This document shows, piece by piece, positions 24,814-32,753 of a stretch of 64,000 nucleotides of DNA. This DNA is from Streptomyces dioscori. Lineage in GTDB: Bacteria > Actinomycetota > Actinomycetes > Streptomycetales > Streptomycetaceae. The position numbers and the translations under genes were made by a program. The notes below the pieces were generated by a model. The model searched no databases. It was not told the DNA's origin and saw only the letters and a list, made by a program, of their open reading frames with translations. Every line of letters begins with the position of its first letter. Positions within the stretch are counted from its first letter, which is position 1. Where the stretch lies: NCBI RefSeq assembly GCF_003024195.1, contig NZ_KZ679045.1:1-64000 (forward strand). Reading direction: 5' to 3'.

Positions 24814-25692
24814 GTGTCCACGCCCCCGCCGAACCCGCCGCCCGGCCCCCTGCCCGAGAAGCCCGGGACGCCCGGGACGCCCGAGGCGTCGGCTGCATCG
24901 GCGGCATCGGCGGCGGCGTCCTGGAGTGACGGGCTCCGCTTCGCCTTCGGCACGCTGACCGTGCTCCCCGTGACCGTGCGGCGCTGGGACCGCGGGGCCG
25001 CGCGCACCGGGATGTCGGTCGCGCCCGTCGCCGGACTCGCCGTGGGTGTTCTCGCCGCCGCGACGGGGCTGCTCCTGCTGGTGCTCGGCGCGGGACCGCT
25101 CCTCGCGGCCGTGGCGAGTGCCGCCGTACCCGCCGTCCTGACCCGCGGCCTCCACCTCGACGGCCTCGCCGACACCGCCGACGGCCTCGGCAGCGGCAAA
25201 CCCGCCGAGGACGCGCTGCGCATCATGAAGCAGTCGGACATCGGACCCTTCGGGGTCATCACGCTGCTGTTCGTCCTGCTCACGCAGGTGGCCGCGCTCG
25301 CTCAGGCGTACGGCGACTCGTGGGGGCGAGGTGTTCTCGCGGCGGTCGTGTCCGCGACCGTCGGGCGGCTTGCCCTCACGCTGGCCGCGCGGGCGGGGGT
25401 GCCGGGTGCTCGGGCCGAGGGGCTGGGGGCGGTGGTGGCGGGGGTGGTCTCCGTGCGGGCCGCCGTCGCCGTCGCCGTCGCCGTGACGGCCCTGGCAGCC
25501 GCCGCGGGCGCGCTCCTCGGCGTGTACGGCGTCCTCGGCGCCGTGCTGGCCGTCCTGCTCGCCTGCGCCGCCGCCGAGTCACTGCTGCGGCGCTGTGTGC
25601 GGCGCTTCGGCGGAGTGACGGGGGACGTCTTCGGCGCGCTCGAAGAGACCGCCGTGACCGTCGCGCTGGTCGCGTTCTGTCTCTTCGCCTAG
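24814..25692 (+). CDS. cobS: Adenosylcobinamide-GDP ribazoletransferase (cobalamin synthase)
   Basis: CobS joins GDP-cobinamide to alpha-ribazole to complete cobalamin; it is a membrane enzyme. The 292-residue protein has the family signature HLDGLADTADGL near residue 118 and six or so hydrophobic helices, with many Ala/Val runs. The first 40 residues are Pro/Ala-rich and poorly conserved. GTG at 24814 is selected: TACTCT at 24802-24807 lies 6 nt upstream and there is no Shine-Dalgarno, so a leaderless mRNA is likely. A start nearer the fold, around FAFGTLTVLP, cannot be excluded. Confidence 0.92.
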   Translation: MSTPPPNPPPGPLPEKPGTPGTPEASAASAASAAASWSDGLRFAFGTLTVLPVTVRRWDRGAARTGMSVAPVAGLAVGVLAAATGLLLLVLGAGPLLAAVASAAVPAVLTRGLHLDGLADTADGLGSGKPAEDALRIMKQSDIGPFGVITLLFVLLTQVAALAQAYGDSWGRGVLAAVVSATVGRLALTLAARAGVPGARAEGLGAVVAGVVSVRAAVAVAVAVTALAAAAGALLGVYGVLGAVLAVLLACAAAESLLRRCVRRFGGVTGDVFGALEETAVTVALVAFCLFA

Positions 25693-25701
25693 CGGCGGGT
25701 T

Positions 25702-25895
25702 CCTCGCCCCCGCCGCCCCTACCGTTCCCGTCACTGACTCGGGGGCCAGCCCCCGAACCCCCGGTCCTCAAACGCCGGACGGGCTGGAAAACCAGCCCGT
25801 CCGGCGTTTGAGGACGAGCGCGCAGCGCGATCAGGGGGCGAGGGGGCGCAGCCCCCATGCAGTGACGGGAAGGGTAGGGGCGGCGGGGGCGGAGG
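25702..25895. repeat. Family B nested palindrome
   Basis: The inner arms 25764-25787 and 25792-25815 are a perfect 24-bp inverted repeat (core CTCAAACGCCGGACGGGCTG) with loop AAAA. Outer arms at 25702-25735 and 25861-25895, built on CGCCCCCGCCGCCCCTACC, pair almost perfectly with two small indels. Further GGGGGC/GCCCCC hairpins lie between. The whole is a cruciform-prone block of about 194 bp in the 322-bp gap between cobS and pepA. I see no gene in it. Confidence 0.9.
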
Positions 25896-26014
25896 CCCCT
25901 CTGGTAGGAGCGAAAGTCGGTGGCGCGCGTAGGCTCGGGGGCGGGACTCCAACCCCCTGGCCGACCACACCCCCGCCGGCCACAGCAACTCAACGGAAGC
26001 GAGATTTCACCACC

Positions 26015-27556
26015 GTGACTGCTCTCACTCTCAGCACCGCCGCGGCGCCCGGTCTGCGCACCGACGCGATCGTCGTCGGTGTCGCCAAGGTCACCGGGTC
26101 CAAGTCCGGGGACCTGGTGGTCGCACCGGGCGCCGAAGCCGTGGACAAGGCGTACGACGGCAGGCTCGCCGGCGTTCTGGAGACCCTCGGCGCCTCGGGC
26201 GGCGAGGGCGAGGTGACGAAGCTGCCGGCACCTTCCGGCTTCAAGGCACCACTCGTCGTGGCGGTCGGCCTCGGTGCCCTCCCGGAGAAGGACGGCTCCT
26301 TCTCCGCGGAGACGCTGCGCCGCGCCGCCGGCGTCGCCGCCCGCGCCCTGGCCGGTACCAAGAAGGCCGGGTTCGCCCTGCCGGTCTCGGACGCCGCCGA
26401 CGCGGGCGCCATCGGCGAGGGCGTGCTGCTGGGCGCGTACGCCTTCGACACGTACAAGGAGGCCGCCAAGGACGGGAACGGCTCCAAGAGCGGCAAGGCC
26501 CCGCTCGCCGAGGCCACGCTGCTCGGCGGCAAGGCCCGCGACAAGGCGTTCAAGGCGGCGATCGAGCGCGCCACGGCCGTGTCCGAGGAGCTGAACCGTG
26601 CCCGCGACCTCATCAACACCCCGCCGAACGACCTGAACCCGGAGGCCTTCGCCGCCGTCGCGCAGGCCGCGGCCAAGGAGCACGGCATCAAGGTGCAGGT
26701 GCTCGACGAGAAGGCGCTCGCCAAGGGCGGGTACGGCGGCATCCTCGGCGTCGGCGCCGGTTCCGCGTCCGCGCCCCGGCTGGTGAAGCTCTCGTACACC
26801 TCGTCCAAGGCGAAGAAGCACCTCGCCTTCATCGGCAAGGGCATCACGTACGACTCGGGCGGCATCTCGCTCAAGCCCGCCGGGCACAACGAGACGATGA
26901 AGTGCGACATGAGCGGTGCGGCGGCGGTCTTCGCCGCCGTGGTCGCCGCCGCGCGTCTGGGCCTTGAGGTCAACGTGACCGGCTGGCTCGCGCTGGCCGA
27001 GAACATGCCCTCCGGCTCCGCCACCCGTCCGGGCGACGTGCTGCGCATGTACAGCGGCAAGACCGTCGAGGTCCTCAACACCGACGCCGAGGGCCGGCTC
27101 GTGCTCGCCGACGCGCTCGCCAAGGCGTCCGAGGAGAAGCCCGACGCGATCGTCGACGTGGCGACGCTGACCGGCGCGATGATGCTGGCGCTCGGCAACC
27201 GTACGTTCGGGATCATGGCGAACGACGACGCGTTCCGCTCCGCGGTGCACGAGGCCGCCGAGGAGGTCGGCGAGGCCGCGTGGCCGATGCCGCTGCCGGA
27301 CCACCTGAAGAAGGGGATGGACTCCCCGACCGCCGACATCGCCAACATGGGCGAGCGCTACGGCGGCGGTCTGGTGGCCGGGCTCTTCCTGAAGGAGTTC
27401 GTGGGCGAGGGCATCACGTGGGCGCACCTGGACATCGCCGGGCCCGCCTTCAACGAGCAGGGGCCGTTCGGGTACACGCCCAAGGGTGGTACGGGGTCCG
27501 CCGTGCGTACGCTGGTGCGGCTGGCCGAGCTGACTGCCGTCGGCGACCTGGGCTGA
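26015..27556 (+). CDS. pepA: Leucyl aminopeptidase (M17)
   Basis: A cytoplasmic two-metal aminopeptidase that removes N-terminal residues from peptides. The 513-residue protein has the N-terminal macro-like domain, then the catalytic domain with KGITYDSGGISLKP and the M17 signature NTDAEGRL at 355-362, which supplies metal-binding Asp and Glu. Length is normal. GTG at 26015 follows ACGGAAGCGAG; the open frame upstream crosses the end of the family B repeat. M. tuberculosis pepB is in the same relative place between cobS and dlaT. Confidence 0.95.
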   Translation: MTALTLSTAAAPGLRTDAIVVGVAKVTGSKSGDLVVAPGAEAVDKAYDGRLAGVLETLGASGGEGEVTKLPAPSGFKAPLVVAVGLGALPEKDGSFSAETLRRAAGVAARALAGTKKAGFALPVSDAADAGAIGEGVLLGAYAFDTYKEAAKDGNGSKSGKAPLAEATLLGGKARDKAFKAAIERATAVSEELNRARDLINTPPNDLNPEAFAAVAQAAAKEHGIKVQVLDEKALAKGGYGGILGVGAGSASAPRLVKLSYTSSKAKKHLAFIGKGITYDSGGISLKPAGHNETMKCDMSGAAAVFAAVVAAARLGLEVNVTGWLALAENMPSGSATRPGDVLRMYSGKTVEVLNTDAEGRLVLADALAKASEEKPDAIVDVATLTGAMMLALGNRTFGIMANDDAFRSAVHEAAEEVGEAAWPMPLPDHLKKGMDSPTADIANMGERYGGGLVAGLFLKEFVGEGITWAHLDIAGPAFNEQGPFGYTPKGGTGSAVRTLVRLAELTAVGDLG

Positions 27557-27619
27557 CGCACGCCCGACGGCTCGGGCCCGCCCGTCGTACGGCGAGTGCG
27601 GGCCGGCGGGGGCCGATCG

Positions 27620-27638
27620 CGCGGTTCCCCGCGCCCCT
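27620..27638 (+). repeat. Single family A core (forward) after pepA
   Basis: One forward core with one change (CGCGGTTCCCCGCGCCCCT), preceded by the family flank GGCCGGCGGGGGCCGAT. It is about 65 bp past the pepA stop and just before the TGATCGATCA palindrome upstream of lpdA. Confidence 0.8.
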
Positions 27639-27660
27639 GAGGGGGTGCGGGGCCTTCGTG

Positions 27661-27670
27661 TGATCGATCA
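27661..27670. promoter_or_regulatory. TGATCGATCA palindrome upstream of lpdA
   Basis: A perfect 10-bp palindrome 162 bp before the lpdA start. The same sequence forms the left part of the 17-bp palindrome upstream of aceE, so both may bind one regulator of the pyruvate dehydrogenase genes. The GntR-type protein encoded between them is the obvious candidate. Confidence 0.5.
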
Positions 27671-27831
27671 GACGTCCCACAGCGCAGCCCGGCGTCCCGC
27701 CTGTCGTCGACAAGTGCGAAGATGGGCTCGGCAGGACAGGGCCCACCTCAGGGCCGAAGAAAGAGCGGCCACACCAGCCGCCGCCCGGTCACTGAAGACC
27801 GGCGCCGGCGCACATGCATGGAGGACGTGAC

Positions 27832-29220
27832 GTGGCGAACGACGCCAGCACCGTTTTCGACCTAGTGATCCTCGGCGGTGGTAGCGGCGGCTACGCCGCG
27901 GCGCTGCGCGGAGCGCAGTTGGGCCTGGACGTCGCCCTGATCGAGAAGAACAAGCTCGGCGGCACCTGCCTGCACAACGGCTGCATTCCCACCAAGGCCC
28001 TGCTGCATGCCGGCGAGATCGCCGACCAGGCACGCGAGAGCGAGCAGTTCGGTGTCAAGGCCACCTTCGAGGGCATCGACATCGCCGCCGTCCACAAGTA
28101 CAAGGACGACGTGATCAGCGGCCTGTACAAGGGCCTGCAGGGCCTCGTGGCCTCCCGCAAGGTGACGTACATCGAGGGTGAGGGACGTCTGTCGTCCGCC
28201 ACCTCCGTGGACGTCGGCGGGCGCCGCGTGGAAGGCCGTCACGTGCTCCTGGCGACCGGCTCCGTGCCGAAGTCGCTGCCGGGCCTGGACATCGACGGCA
28301 ACCGCATCATCTCCTCCGACCACGCGCTGACGCTGGACCGCGTACCGCAGTCCGCGATCGTGCTGGGCGGCGGTGTCATCGGCGTCGAGTTCGCCTCGGC
28401 GTGGAAGTCCTTCGGCACCGACGTCACCGTGATCGAGGGCCTCAAGCACCTCGTCCCGGTCGAGGACGAGAACAGCTCCAAGCTTCTTGAGCGCGCGTTC
28501 CGCAAGCGCGGCATCAAGTTCAACCTCGGCACGTTCTTCGACAAGGCCGAGTACACGCAGGACGGCGTCCGCGTCACCCTCGCCGACGGCAAGACCTTCG
28601 AGGCGGAGATCCTCCTGGTCGCCATCGGCCGCGGCCCGGTCTCCGCCGGTCTCGGTTACGAGGAGCAGGGCGTCGCGACGGACCGCGGTTACGTCCTGGT
28701 CGACGAGTACATGCGCACCAACGTGCCGACCATCTCGGCCGTGGGTGACCTCGTCCCGACGCTCCAGCTCGCGCACGTCGGCTTCGCCGAGGGCATCCTG
28801 GTGGCGGAGCGTCTGGCCGGTCTCAAGACCGTCCCGATCGACTACGACGGCGTGCCCCGGGTGACGTACTGCCACCCGGAGGTCGCCTCCGTGGGCATCA
28901 CCGAGGCCAAGGCCAAGGAGATCTACGGTGCGGACAAGGTCGTCGCTCTGAAGTACAACCTCGCGGGCAACGGCAAGAGCAAGATCCTCAAGACCGCGGG
29001 CGAGATCAAGCTCGTCCAGGTCAAGGACGGTGCCGTGGTCGGCGTCCACATGGTCGGCGACCGCATGGGCGAGCAGGTGGGCGAAGCCCAGCTGATCTAC
29101 AACTGGGAGGCGCTGCCCGCCGAGGTGGCGCAGCTCATCCACGCGCACCCGACGCAGAACGAGGCCATGGGCGAGGCGCACCTCGCCCTGGCGGGCAAGC
29201 CGCTGCACTCGCACGACTGA
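27832..29220 (+). CDS. lpdA: Dihydrolipoyl dehydrogenase (E3)
   Basis: E3 reoxidises the dihydrolipoyl arm of 2-oxoacid dehydrogenase complexes and passes electrons to NAD through FAD and a disulfide. The 462-residue protein has the FAD motif GGGSGG (15-20), the redox disulfide GGTCLHNGCIPTK with Cys46 and Cys51, the NAD motif GGGVIG, and the C-terminal catalytic HAHPTQNEAMGE. GTG at 27832 is chosen because GGAGG lies 7 nt upstream. The E2 gene follows after 67 bp, so the two are probably cotranscribed. Confidence 0.96.
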   Translation: MANDASTVFDLVILGGGSGGYAAALRGAQLGLDVALIEKNKLGGTCLHNGCIPTKALLHAGEIADQARESEQFGVKATFEGIDIAAVHKYKDDVISGLYKGLQGLVASRKVTYIEGEGRLSSATSVDVGGRRVEGRHVLLATGSVPKSLPGLDIDGNRIISSDHALTLDRVPQSAIVLGGGVIGVEFASAWKSFGTDVTVIEGLKHLVPVEDENSSKLLERAFRKRGIKFNLGTFFDKAEYTQDGVRVTLADGKTFEAEILLVAIGRGPVSAGLGYEEQGVATDRGYVLVDEYMRTNVPTISAVGDLVPTLQLAHVGFAEGILVAERLAGLKTVPIDYDGVPRVTYCHPEVASVGITEAKAKEIYGADKVVALKYNLAGNGKSKILKTAGEIKLVQVKDGAVVGVHMVGDRMGEQVGEAQLIYNWEALPAEVAQLIHAHPTQNEAMGEAHLALAGKPLHSHD

Positions 29221-29287
29221 CCGACCCTCGGTCAACTCACGACGCGACGACACAGACTTCCGCAATTCGTAAGGAGCAACCGAAACC

Positions 29288-31138
29288 ATGGCGGTTTCCG
29301 TAACCCTTCCGGCGCTCGGCGAGAGCGTCACCGAGGGCACTGTCACCCGCTGGCTGAAGGCCGAGGGCGAGCGCGTCGAGGCCGACGAGCCGCTGCTCGA
29401 AGTGTCCACCGACAAGGTCGACACCGAGATCCCCTCCCCTGCCGCCGGTGTGCTCGCCTCCATCAAGGTCGCCGAGGACGAGACCGTCGAGGTCGGCGCC
29501 GAGCTGGCCGTCATCGACGACGGCTCCGGCGCCCCCGCCGAGTCCGCTCCGGCCGCCGAGCCCGAGCCCGAGGCGGCCCCCGCCCCGGAGCCCGCCGCGG
29601 CTCCGGAGCCGGCCCCGCAGACCACTCCGTCCACCGAGACCGACGCTCCGGCGCCGGCCCCGACCGCCGAGGCCGCCTCCGGCGGCGGCAGCGCCGAGGG
29701 CACCGACGTGGTGCTTCCGGCACTGGGCGAGTCGGTCACCGAGGGCACCGTCACCCGCTGGCTCAAGGAGGTCGGTGAATCGGTCGAGGCCGACGAACCG
29801 CTGCTTGAGGTCTCCACGGACAAGGTCGACACCGAGATTCCGGCGCCCACCTCCGGTGTGCTGCTCGAAATCGTGGTCGGCGAGGACGAGACCGCGGAGG
29901 TCGGCGCGAAGCTGGCCGTCATCGGCGCTCCCGGCGCGGCTCCGGCCGCGGCGCCCGCTCCGGCCGCCCCGGCTCCGGCGCCCGCCGCCGCTGCCCCGGC
30001 ACCGGCACCGGCTCCGGCAGCTCCCGCCGCTCCGGCTCCTGCTCCGGCCGCGCCGGCTCCGCAGGCGCCCTCGGCTCCCGCGCCGCAGCAGCAGACGGCT
30101 CCGGCCCCCGACCCGGCTCCGGCCGCGCCGGTACCGGCTCCCGCGCCCGCCCCGGCTCCTGTCACCCCGGCCGCGGCGCCCGCCGCGACCTCCGGTGACG
30201 ACGGCGCGTACGTGACCCCGCTGGTGCGCAAGCTCGCCGCCGAGAACAGCGTCGACCTGTCCACCGTCAAGGGCACCGGCGTCGGCGGGCGGATCCGCAA
30301 GCAGGACGTCATCGCCGCCGCCGAGGCCGCGAAGGCCGCAGCCGCGGCACCGGCTCCGGCCGCCGCCCCGGCCGCACCGAGCGCCGGCAAGAAGGCGCCG
30401 AAGCTGGAGGCCTCCCCCCTCCGCGGCCAGACCGTGAAGATGCCCCGCATCCGCAAGGTCATCGGCGACAACATGGTGAAGGCCCTGCACGAGCAGGCCC
30501 AGCTGTCCTCGGTCGTCGAGGTCGACATCACCCGGCTGATGAAGCTCCGCGCGCAGGCGAAGGAGTCCTTCGCGGCGCGTGAGGGCGTCAAGCTCTCCCC
30601 GATGCCGTTCTTCGTGAAGGCGGCGGCCCAGGCGCTGAAGGCCCACCCGGCCGTCAACGCCCGGATCAACGTCGACGAGGGCACGATCACCTACTTCGAC
30701 ACCGAGAACGTCGGTATCGCGGTGGACTCCGAGAAGGGCCTGATGACTCCGGTCATCAAGCACGCGGGGGATCTCAACATCGCCGGTATCGCCAAGGCCA
30801 CCGCCGAGCTCGCGGGCAAGGTCCGGGCGAACAAGATCACTCCGGACGAGCTGTCCGGGGCGACCTTCACGATCTCCAACACGGGATCGCGCGGGGCGCT
30901 GTTCGACACGATCATCGTGCCGCCGAACCAGGTCGCGATCCTGGGGATCGGTGCGACGGTCAAGCGGCCGGCCGTCATCGAGACGGACGAGGGTACGGTC
31001 ATCGGTGTGCGTGACATGACGTACCTGACGCTGTCGTACGACCACCGGCTGGTGGACGGCGCGGACGCGGCGCGTTACCTGACCGCGGTCAAGGCGATCC
31101 TTGAGGCGGGCGAGTTCGAGGTCGAGCTCGGCCTGTAG
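29288..31138 (+). CDS. sucB: Dihydrolipoamide acyltransferase (E2) with two lipoyl domains
   Basis: The core of a 2-oxoacid dehydrogenase complex, 616 residues. Lipoyl domains at 1-76 and 138-213 carry lipoylated Lys43 and Lys179 in STDKVDTEIP. A long Ala/Pro linker (about 216-305) leads to the E3-binding domain at 309-341, and the catalytic domain ends with DHRLVDGADA (Asp585, His586). Such genes are usually annotated sucB; with lpdA directly upstream and aceE 1.6 kb downstream, a role as pyruvate dehydrogenase E2 (like DlaT/AceF) is more likely here, possibly shared with 2-oxoglutarate dehydrogenase. Confidence 0.93.
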   Translation: MAVSVTLPALGESVTEGTVTRWLKAEGERVEADEPLLEVSTDKVDTEIPSPAAGVLASIKVAEDETVEVGAELAVIDDGSGAPAESAPAAEPEPEAAPAPEPAAAPEPAPQTTPSTETDAPAPAPTAEAASGGGSAEGTDVVLPALGESVTEGTVTRWLKEVGESVEADEPLLEVSTDKVDTEIPAPTSGVLLEIVVGEDETAEVGAKLAVIGAPGAAPAAAPAPAAPAPAPAAAAPAPAPAPAAPAAPAPAPAAPAPQAPSAPAPQQQTAPAPDPAPAAPVPAPAPAPAPVTPAAAPAATSGDDGAYVTPLVRKLAAENSVDLSTVKGTGVGGRIRKQDVIAAAEAAKAAAAAPAPAAAPAAPSAGKKAPKLEASPLRGQTVKMPRIRKVIGDNMVKALHEQAQLSSVVEVDITRLMKLRAQAKESFAAREGVKLSPMPFFVKAAAQALKAHPAVNARINVDEGTITYFDTENVGIAVDSEKGLMTPVIKHAGDLNIAGIAKATAELAGKVRANKITPDELSGATFTISNTGSRGALFDTIIVPPNQVAILGIGATVKRPAVIETDEGTVIGVRDMTYLTLSYDHRLVDGADAARYLTAVKAILEAGEFEVELGL

Positions 31139-31280
31139 GCTCCGCCGCCACCACCGCAAGGCACGACGAGGTGCCCCTGTCCGGTCCACCGGACAGGGGC
31201 ACCTTCGCGTTGCCCGCGGGCTGGCAGAGCCCCCTGAAGACAGGCCCGTCCTACACCTGCGGGCCGGTGGGGGCTGGTCG

Positions 31281-31638
31281 CGCAGTTCCCCGCGCCCCTG
31301 AAAAAACGGGCCGGTTCCACGGCTGCAGGCCGGTGGGGGCTGGCCGCGCAGTTCCCCGCGCCCCTGAAAAAACGGGCCGGTTCCACGGCTGCGGGCCGGT
31401 GAGGGCTGGTCGCGCAGTTCCTCGCGCCCCTGAAATCGGGCCGGCTCTCCACCTGCGGGCCGGTGGGGGCTGGCCGCGCCGTTCCCCGCGCCCCTAAAGG
31501 CGGGGCGGTTCTGCGTCTGCGGGGCCTGAAAGCGGGGCGGTGGGGGCTGAGCGCGCAGATTCCCGCGCCCCTTCAGGGCCCCCTGAAGGGGCAAAGGCTG
31601 GGGCGCAGCCCCGTCTTTGAGGGGCGCGGGGAACTGCG
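31281..31638. repeat. Family A array: five forward cores and one reverse
   Basis: Forward cores start at 31281, 31347, 31413, 31477 and 31554 (steps 66, 66, 64, 77); a reverse core starts at 31620. Between them the words TGCGGGCCGGTGGGGGCTGG and AAAACGGGCCGGTTCCACGG recur. This fills most of the 655-bp gap between the E2 gene and the GntR gene. Just after the E2 stop, GGTGCCCCTGTCCGGTCC at about 31171 pairs with GGACAGGGGCACC at about 31191, a probable terminator. No gene is seen. Confidence 0.9.
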
Positions 31639-31793
31639 CGAACGGCCCCCGCCGGCCCGCAGCCGAAGAACAACCCTCCGGGGCTGCGGCCCGCAGACGC
31701 CCTGCGGGCCGCAGCCCCACCCCGCACGCGCCCGGCCCGACCCCGCGGAGCGCCGTGGCCTTATTGTCTAAAGGTCAAAACGAAGGAGCCCCC

Positions 31794-32435
31794 ATGACCG
31801 CGCCCGTCGTCCACTCGCTCCGCGAGCAGATCCGCGAGCACATCGTGGAGGGGATCGTCAGCGGCCGCTGGAAGCCGGGCGAGCGGATCGTGGAGCGCCG
31901 GATCGCCACGGAGCTGGAGGTCAGCCAGACCCCCGTACGGGAGGCCCTGCGCGAGCTGGAGTCGCTGCGCCTGATCGAGTCGGCCCCGAACAAGGGCGTA
32001 CGCGTACGCAATCTGACCGCGGCCGACCTGGAGGAGAGCTACCCCGTCCGGGCCGGCCTGGAGGCCATCGCCGCCGAGCTGGCCGCGGAGCGCCTCGCGG
32101 CCGACTGCTCGACCCTGGAACCGCACGTGGCCGCCCTGTACGAGGCCGACCGCAGGGCGGACGGCACGGGCCAGGTCCGCCACACGGTGGGCTTCCACCG
32201 CGAGCTGGTACGCGCCGCGGGCAACAGCGTGCTGCTGCACACCTGGGAAGGCCTGGGCATCGAGGTCTTCACGGCCCTGTCGATCCGCTGGCTGGGCACG
32301 GTCCAGCAGTCGTACGCGGAGGAGCACGAGGCCCTGGTGGAGGCGTTCCGGCGCCGGGACCCGCTGATCGCGGAGCTGGTGAAGGCGCATGTGCTGGGCT
32401 GCGCCCCCAGGACGGGCGACGAACCCGCGACGTGA
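31794..32435 (+). CDS. GntR/FadR-type transcriptional regulator
   Basis: A 213-residue regulator with a winged helix-turn-helix at about 10-75 (WKPGERIVERRIATELEVSQTPVREAL) and a C-terminal FCD ligand domain (about 80-205) containing the expected His and Glu/Asp residues (VGFHRELVRAAG). FCD regulators sense small organic acids. It sits between the E2 gene and aceE on the same strand, and palindromes of matching sequence precede lpdA and aceE, so it may be a PdhR-like regulator; this is inference. The ATG at 31794 follows GAAGGAG by 5 nt. The C-terminal tail is short and polar. Confidence 0.88.
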   Translation: MTAPVVHSLREQIREHIVEGIVSGRWKPGERIVERRIATELEVSQTPVREALRELESLRLIESAPNKGVRVRNLTAADLEESYPVRAGLEAIAAELAAERLAADCSTLEPHVAALYEADRRADGTGQVRHTVGFHRELVRAAGNSVLLHTWEGLGIEVFTALSIRWLGTVQQSYAEEHEALVEAFRRRDPLIAELVKAHVLGCAPRTGDEPAT

Positions 32436-32610
32436 CCGCGGACTCGATGACGACCGTGATCGCGACCAGCGGAGCGCCGGCCCGCTCATACGTACCCCCG
32501 CAGACCGCCGACAGCCCACCTCACCTGCGAAAACAAGGCACCCCGTGCCCACAGCGAAGGCACCGCGTGCCTACTTTCTCGTGATCAAGAGGTTTTGCCC
32601 TTCAACCCTT

Positions 32611-32627
32611 TGATCGATCATCGATCA
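32611..32627. promoter_or_regulatory. 17-bp palindromic operator upstream of aceE
   Basis: TGATCGATCATCGATCA is a perfect palindrome of two 8-bp arms around a central C, 126 bp before the aceE start, in an AT-rich pocket of the 318-bp gap 32436-32753. A GTGATCAAGA half-site-like word lies at 32581. It matches the palindrome upstream of lpdA. I see no gene in this gap. Confidence 0.6.
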
Positions 32628-32753
32628 GCGAGTTACAGTCATCGGCGGGCTCCCACCAGAGCCCGCCGCCCTGTCCTGCCAAAGACCAAGGGCAATCCCC
32701 CGACACACCCCTTGCCGACGAGGGAACCCCCTCCGCATCCGGAAGGCGGCGCT

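Noticed and set aside
27862..30690. A 942-codon minus-strand frame across lpdA and the E2 gene with Ala/Gly repeats
   Set aside because: The apparent repeats are the complement of the E2 Ala/Pro linker; both plus-strand genes are clear.
31101..31771. Several short frames encoding repeated RAVPRAP and RGAGNCA peptides
   Set aside because: They are translations of the family A repeats and recur at every repeat cluster regardless of context.
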